A stretch of 64,000 bases of DNA from Takakia lepidozioides (lineage: Eukaryota; Streptophyta; Takakiopsida; Takakiales; Takakiaceae): assembly GCA_030704615.1 (NCBI GenBank), contig CM060733.1:28458001-28522000 (forward strand), read 5' to 3'. This document shows, one piece after another, positions 63,000 through 64,000 of the stretch. The notes beneath the pieces are model-generated. The model was not told where the DNA came from, searched no databases, and saw only the letters and a list, made by a program, of their open reading frames with translations. A program made the position numbers and the translations under genes. How positions within the stretch are numbered: the first letter of the stretch is position 1; the number at the start of each line of letters is the position of its first letter.

Positions 63000-63120
63000 G
63001 GCCATCAAGGGCCCAATGGACGGTCTGAAGGCACATGTTGGAGGATTGAACCCAGGATCACCTAGGTTATGCACAGGCAAGGCACAAACACCCAACCACT
63101 GGGCTACCTGCTCAACGGAG
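63000..63120 (-). mobile_element. tRNA-derived SINE-like head
   Basis: Minus strand: GCAGGTAGCCCAGTGGTTGG (good A box) followed by GATCCTGGGTTCAATCCTCC (good B box) at tRNA-like spacing. The tRNA fold was not verified and the 3' limit is unclear. It is more likely a SINE head than a working tRNA gene, because no acceptor-stem pairing is obvious. Confidence 0.55.
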
Positions 63121-63439
63121 CCTATTTACTCCTGAAGGTCTAATGTCGTGGGGGTACAACCCTAACCGTGGATTGTGTTCACACAATACCAACCCCTAGT
63201 TTTCCCTTGGGTTCGTCCCTCACCTCATGTTAGGATAGAAGGCTTATGACTGTTCATCTATGGATGAATTTTCATCATTTTTAATTTATTTTTTAAAAGA
63301 AAAGATGTGGGGCATCCCAACACCGTGACACTTGGAACTACCTTCATGACCAAATGTGATTGGTCATGAAGTTCACACAAAGTTCAGAAAGCTGTCTGAA
63401 CCCTGACCCTATGACCAATCACGTTTTTGTTTTTCCCTT

Positions 63440-63960
63440 TGGGGGTTTTTATCAAATAATTGTTTGCCAAGTGACAAAAATGAGCAGTCTTGGGGCCAGG
63501 CAGGGCTCCCACGCTGCCCATCCTGTAGAGCGTCGAGAGAACAGAAGAGATGCGATCCAGGAGCTCCCGTCAAGTTTCCGAACGACCTTCTTCTTGGTCA
63601 GAATGCCTATAAGCAAAGAGCTTAGTAAAGTAATCCGCTGCCACAGCAGCCATGCCTTGGGACTTGATGTGCACAGCGAGTAGAGGTAGATGTGCCTTTG
63701 CTTACTAGGTAGTCTTCGAAAAAAGTATGTGTTCATTTTTTCACCCTGCATCAGGAACCACTTGATGCCCAGCTTGTTGCCTTCTCCCTTTAGCATGAGC
63801 CTTCAGCATTCCAAATTCCTAACTAACCTGGAGACATGCTCATCCATACATTTATGCCTCCCATCCTGGAAAATAGAAACTACAATCCCCTTTCATTTGG
63901 GAAAAGAAAGAACCCTCAACTTAGAAACAGACGAAGGGAAAGTTTGCTTGTATAACGTTC
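63440..63960 (-). pseudogene. LINE (non-LTR retrotransposon) remnant, region before reverse transcriptase
   Basis: The minus-strand frame reads LGIKWFLMQGEKMNTYFFRR, followed by LPSKQRH. This matches the plant LINE pattern of Lys-Trp, Gly-Glu/Asp-Lys-Asn-Thr, Phe-Phe-x-Arg between endonuclease and reverse transcriptase. In another frame GMAAVAADYFTKLFAYRHSD follows, the next conserved piece of the same linker. Frame changes show decay, and no reverse-transcriptase core is inside the window. Confidence 0.6.
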
Positions 63961-64000
63961 AGTGAAGGGAACCCTCAACTTAGAAACAACTTGTGGAGAA
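63900..64000. repeat. short direct repeat at window end
   Basis: GGAACCCTCAACTTAGAAACA occurs near 63,968, and GAACCCTCAACTTAGAAACA near 63,910, about 58 bp apart. Confidence 0.6.

Noticed and set aside
63000-63120. Functional tRNA gene
   Set aside because: A and B boxes are good, but no seven-base-pair acceptor stem could be paired by eye and the sequence is better explained as a SINE head.

Overview
The window looks like an intergenic, repeat-dominated stretch of a large land-plant nuclear genome. Signs of this are a multi-exon plant-type GH9 endoglucanase with GT-AG introns, remnants of plant PPR and F-box/kelch genes, Ty3/gypsy and LINE remnants, tRNA-derived SINE-like units, a Tourist-type MITE and several satellite arrays. 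I cannot name the species. The style of the PPR and uncharacterised-family remnants leans towards a seed-free plant (moss, lycophyte or fern), but that is an impression only. No bacterial operon, CRISPR array, rRNA or canonical tRNA gene was seen.

Layout. 0-5.4 kb: remnants of unrecognised genes, including a coiled-coil plus cysteine-rich zinc-binding protein broken by frameshifts. 5.4-7.3 kb: three tandem tRNA-like units running into a 1.6-kb foldback element whose outer ends are themselves tRNA-like. 8.3-9.5 kb: a triplicated PPR pseudogene on the minus strand. 9.9-13.4 kb: a decayed minus-strand gene of a transposase-like family with D(FSEN), DG..QFK and HGKG..DG motifs. 14-17.9 kb: a Pro/Ser-rich unrecognised coding region, then hairpin repeats and a short RT-like YVDD stretch.

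19.6-39.3 kb: a very large inverted duplication with arms of about 6.3 kb and a 7.1-kb spacer. The left arm carries an apparently intact eight-exon GH9 gene of 487 codons. The right arm carries its tail-to-tail partner, a pseudogene with two stops, two frameshifts and exon 2 flipped in place. The spacer holds a decayed F-box/kelch gene.

41.8-46.4 kb: a C-rich tandem repeat, a satellite of about 105 bp (also present inverted at 19.3-19.5 kb), two copies of an interspersed repeat and a 355-bp PIF/Harbinger-like MITE inserted just upstream of a TATA box. 47.0-59.3 kb: a candidate composite element bounded by two arrays of about twenty short palindromes each. It encloses a truncated Ty3/gypsy element (one LTR, primer-binding site and gag), a 6-kb complex tandem array and a small coding remnant. 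60-64 kb: a second LTR/gag remnant, two SINE-like units and a LINE remnant.

Only the left GH9 gene looks like a working protein-coding gene. The most unusual features are the palindrome-array-bounded 12-kb block, the inverted GH9 duplication with a flipped exon, and the foldback element with tRNA-like ends.
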